Origin: Halomicrococcus gelatinilyticus
GTDB taxonomy: Archaea; Halobacteriota; Halobacteria; Halobacteriales; Haladaptataceae
Direction: 5' to 3'
Assembly: GCA_024227995.1 (NCBI GenBank)
Contig: CP100465.1
Span: 1,364,001 to 1,428,000 of the forward strand
DNA length: 64,000 nucleotides
Positions within the stretch are counted from its first letter, which is position 1; each line of letters starts with the position of its first letter. The notes beneath the pieces were generated by a model. It was not told where the DNA came from. It was given only the letters and a program-made list of their open reading frames with translations, and ran no database searches. A program made the position numbers and the translations under genes. This document shows positions 61,906-64,000 of the stretch, one piece after another.

Positions 61906-63984
61906 TCAGACATCTGATGGCGTGAGAGCATCCGACCAGCGGAGTTCCCCGTCAACCTCTACCGGAAAGACTCCGTCGTCAAGGAACTCCTCGAACTCAC
62001 TCCGGTCGAGGACGACCTCGTCGAGAGCACCGGAGCTGATGTACTGAACGTCCGACTCGTAGTACGTCAACGTCATCATGGAACCTAGTCCGTACTTCCC
62101 CGTCGGGTACGCGATCGGCTGTAGTTCGAACTTGTCGGATTCCAGGCGACGAACTTTCGTATACACCACCAGCCCACTCTCGTTCTGCACCAGCGTCAGG
62201 CCGCCGTCGCCGATGGTGCCGTAGCGGAAGCCGGTGAGGACCTGGTCGCGGGCGATGGCGAGCGCGACGCGGAGCGAGAAGCCGTAGTTCAGCAAACGGG
62301 CCAGCGGTCGGCCGAGCTTCGTCGCGATGCAATTGGCGACGTCCGAGAGGGTGACGACGCCACCGAAACTGCCGGCGTCGACCAGCGCCTCGCCCTGCTC
62401 GTACGATCGGCAGGCGTTCAGCAGGAACGCCTCGACGCCGACCGATTCGAGCGTCCCGGCGTCGAGGTGGCCGTCGGCGCAGTGGATGCCCTCGTCGTCG
62501 ACGTGGCCGATGTAGTGGAGGAAGTTCGCGGGAGTCTCCAGCAGGTCGCGGAGTTCGGCGACCGAACAGTCGTAGTGGACGTCGACGTCGAACGAGAGCA
62601 TGTCGCGGTCGCCGTAGTGGTCGGCGACGACGTCCTCGTCACGCATCTGCTCGTCGTTGCAGACGACGTGGACCGAGATGTCGGTCGAGTCGCTGTTGTC
62701 GCGCTGGAGTCGACGTCGTCGCGCGTCCGGCGTCGTCTTGTTGGCTCCGAGCGGATAGCCGTCGCCGACCCAGGCGTGCTCGACGGTGTCGACGGCGGTC
62801 GGCTGGAACACGTCGTCGAGGTCGGCTTCGATGACGTCGGTGTCGTCCGTGCTTCGGGTGAACTCGGCCGGGTCGGTGCGGAGGAACTCGGCCTGGGCGT
62901 CCAGCGTCGGTTCGACGGACGCCTCCGTCGGGGAGGGCGGACAGCGCACGAGCGCGAGGTCGTCCGCGACGAACGGGAGGACGCCGACGTGTTCCGGCCG
63001 CGGCATCACGTGCGTCGTCAGGTTCCACTCGGGGACGTAGTCTGCGACGGTCGCGTACGGTACGCCGAGGTAGGCGACCAGGCGCTCGGCGGGCGAGGCG
63101 TCGTACAGCGCAGCGAAGTCGAGGTCGAGGTGGGGTTCGACCTGCCGTCGTTCGTGGAGGTCCACCTCGTAGTGGCCCTCGGTCCGGGTCAGGCAGTCGA
63201 GGAAGAACGTCTGCCGGAGCACCCGGTGGACGGCGTCCTCGTACTCCGCCAGCGGGTACTCGAAGCCGTCGGCGACGATGCGGGGCGAATCGCCGGGGAC
63301 GACGGCCGCGCCGAGGTAGTAGGCCAGCGGCGCGGCCGGGTAGACGTACTCGTACTCGGGCGGGACGACGAGTTCGATGCCCGTATCGGGCCGTGCGAGG
63401 CCGTCGGGCACCTCGAAGGCGTCGCCGCGCTCGACGAGCGGCGGATGGCCGCGGTGCGTCGGGAACGCGCGTTCGGGACTCGTCGTCTTCAGCGCGGACC
63501 CGAACAGCGACATCGCCCGCAGCACGTCCGTCGGGTCGTCGGTCACCGTGACGGTGCCCGCCGGCCGGTCGTGGAACGACCGCGCACCGACGCGGACGGT
63601 CGACGGGGCGTCGAAGGAGACGACGACCGCGTCGTCCGTATGCTCGAAGGCGAGTCTGCTCTCGACCGCGAGGTAGAGCTTCATCGGTGCGGTGGTGAGT
63701 TCGAGCAGGTAGTCGTCCACCGGGAGAGCAAGGTCGGTCCGGTCGGTGTTGTCCGCGACGAGCGACCCGTCCCGGCGGCGGACGAACACGTTGCCGAGTT
63801 TCGGGATCTCGATCCGTCGCGCCTCGACGCCGACGGCGTGGTCGACCGGAAAGTAGAACGCGTCGGGGTCGGCCGGCGTCGGATCGACCGGCGTCCCGGT
63901 GTACAGCGCGAACCGCGCGCTCTCGACGGGGTCGACGACCTCGATCCCGTTCCGGTCGGGATGCGAGACGAACGTTGGCTGCAT
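61906..63984 (-). CDS. CHAT-domain (caspase-like) protein
   Basis: About 692 residues; the first codon may be ATG 63984 (used here) or GTG 63993, which lies in a GTGA that may overlap an upstream gene outside the window. The N-terminal 430 residues are a beta-rich haloarchaeal region. The C-terminal CHAT domain has the dyad His494 (FLHYIGHVDDEG) and Cys525 (AFLLNACRSYEQG), then GVVTLSDV and LRVALAIARDQ, as in CHAT/caspase-fold proteases. Likely regulated protease; target unknown. Confidence 0.85.
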   Translation of the reverse strand: MQPTFVSHPDRNGIEVVDPVESARFALYTGTPVDPTPADPDAFYFPVDHAVGVEARRIEIPKLGNVFVRRRDGSLVADNTDRTDLALPVDDYLLELTTAPMKLYLAVESRLAFEHTDDAVVVSFDAPSTVRVGARSFHDRPAGTVTVTDDPTDVLRAMSLFGSALKTTSPERAFPTHRGHPPLVERGDAFEVPDGLARPDTGIELVVPPEYEYVYPAAPLAYYLGAAVVPGDSPRIVADGFEYPLAEYEDAVHRVLRQTFFLDCLTRTEGHYEVDLHERRQVEPHLDLDFAALYDASPAERLVAYLGVPYATVADYVPEWNLTTHVMPRPEHVGVLPFVADDLALVRCPPSPTEASVEPTLDAQAEFLRTDPAEFTRSTDDTDVIEADLDDVFQPTAVDTVEHAWVGDGYPLGANKTTPDARRRRLQRDNSDSTDISVHVVCNDEQMRDEDVVADHYGDRDMLSFDVDVHYDCSVAELRDLLETPANFLHYIGHVDDEGIHCADGHLDAGTLESVGVEAFLLNACRSYEQGEALVDAGSFGGVVTLSDVANCIATKLGRPLARLLNYGFSLRVALAIARDQVLTGFRYGTIGDGGLTLVQNESGLVVYTKVRRLESDKFELQPIAYPTGKYGLGSMMTLTYYESDVQYISSGALDEVVLDRSEFEEFLDDGVFPVEVDGELRWSDALTPSDV

Positions 63985-64000
63985 GGCTGTCACAACCCCG

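Overview
The window is a chromosomal segment of a haloarchaeon (class Halobacteria). This rests on very high GC with GC-rich third codon positions, strongly acidic proteins, short or absent mRNA leaders with TATA boxes about 25-35 nt upstream of start codons, and archaeal information-processing genes: NMD3, eIF2 gamma, eIF6, RpoE/Spt4, L31e, L39e, S24e, S27ae, fused Kae1-Bud32, an RFC small subunit, and a DUF460 protein. No rRNA, tRNA, CRISPR array, transposase or integrase is visible. The genus cannot be fixed from sequence alone.

Layout. 1-10 kb: two lipoproteins with Thr-rich tethers, a zinc-type ferredoxin, a cupin with zinc ribbon, a protoglobin, an aldo/keto reductase, a MOSC protein, the metY-metX pair for sulfur assimilation into homocysteine, small membrane proteins, a universal stress protein and an AIM24-like protein. 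10-16 kb: a YkgJ-type Cys-cluster protein, DUF5786 and DUF5784 proteins, small conserved proteins, an XPD-like Fe-S helicase, and a 0.7-kb non-coding stretch with structured repeats. 16-25 kb: SagB-type oxidoreductase, MscS channel, an NMD3-Trm5/Tyw2 pair, a mannose-1-phosphate guanylyltransferase, a Dph6-SDR pair and the DUF460 coiled-coil protein. 25-36 kb: acyl-CoA synthetase, GNAT, MBL-fold hydrolase, S-adenosylhomocysteine hydrolase, SPFH protein, TyrRS, an EEP-family phosphohydrolase and RNase Z. 37-39 kb: a large secreted protein with two related modules and TETTTA-type repeats.

39-48 kb: RFC small subunit, the Trm-G10 methyltransferase, the L39e-L31e-eIF6 operon, ThpR, the thyA-DHFR pair, a DUF5787 protein that looks like a PD-(D/E)xK nuclease with an inserted winged helix, and a zinc-containing HTH regulator. 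48-54 kb: the ancient archaeal cluster eIF2 gamma, PIN protein, RpoE', Spt4, dephospho-CoA kinase, S24e, S27ae, Kae1-Bud32, interrupted by a DUF7504-like gene with its own TATA box. 54-64 kb: a degenerate adenylate-forming protein, a membrane-protein gene split by an in-frame TGA, a class I glutamine amidotransferase, a DUF7344 HTH protein, a glutaryl-CoA-type acyl-CoA dehydrogenase, another structured repeat, a kinase-fold protein, an HtrA protease, and at the right edge a 44-residue membrane peptide abutting tail to tail a CHAT-domain (caspase-like) protein.

Most of the window is housekeeping. The most unusual points are the CHAT protease/membrane-peptide pair, the structured intergenic repeat family, TTG start codons on both translation-initiation-factor genes, two candidate nuclease folds in DUF5784 and DUF5787, the in-frame stop at 55759, and the loss of catalytic residues in the adenylate-forming protein, the SDR and the RFC subunit.
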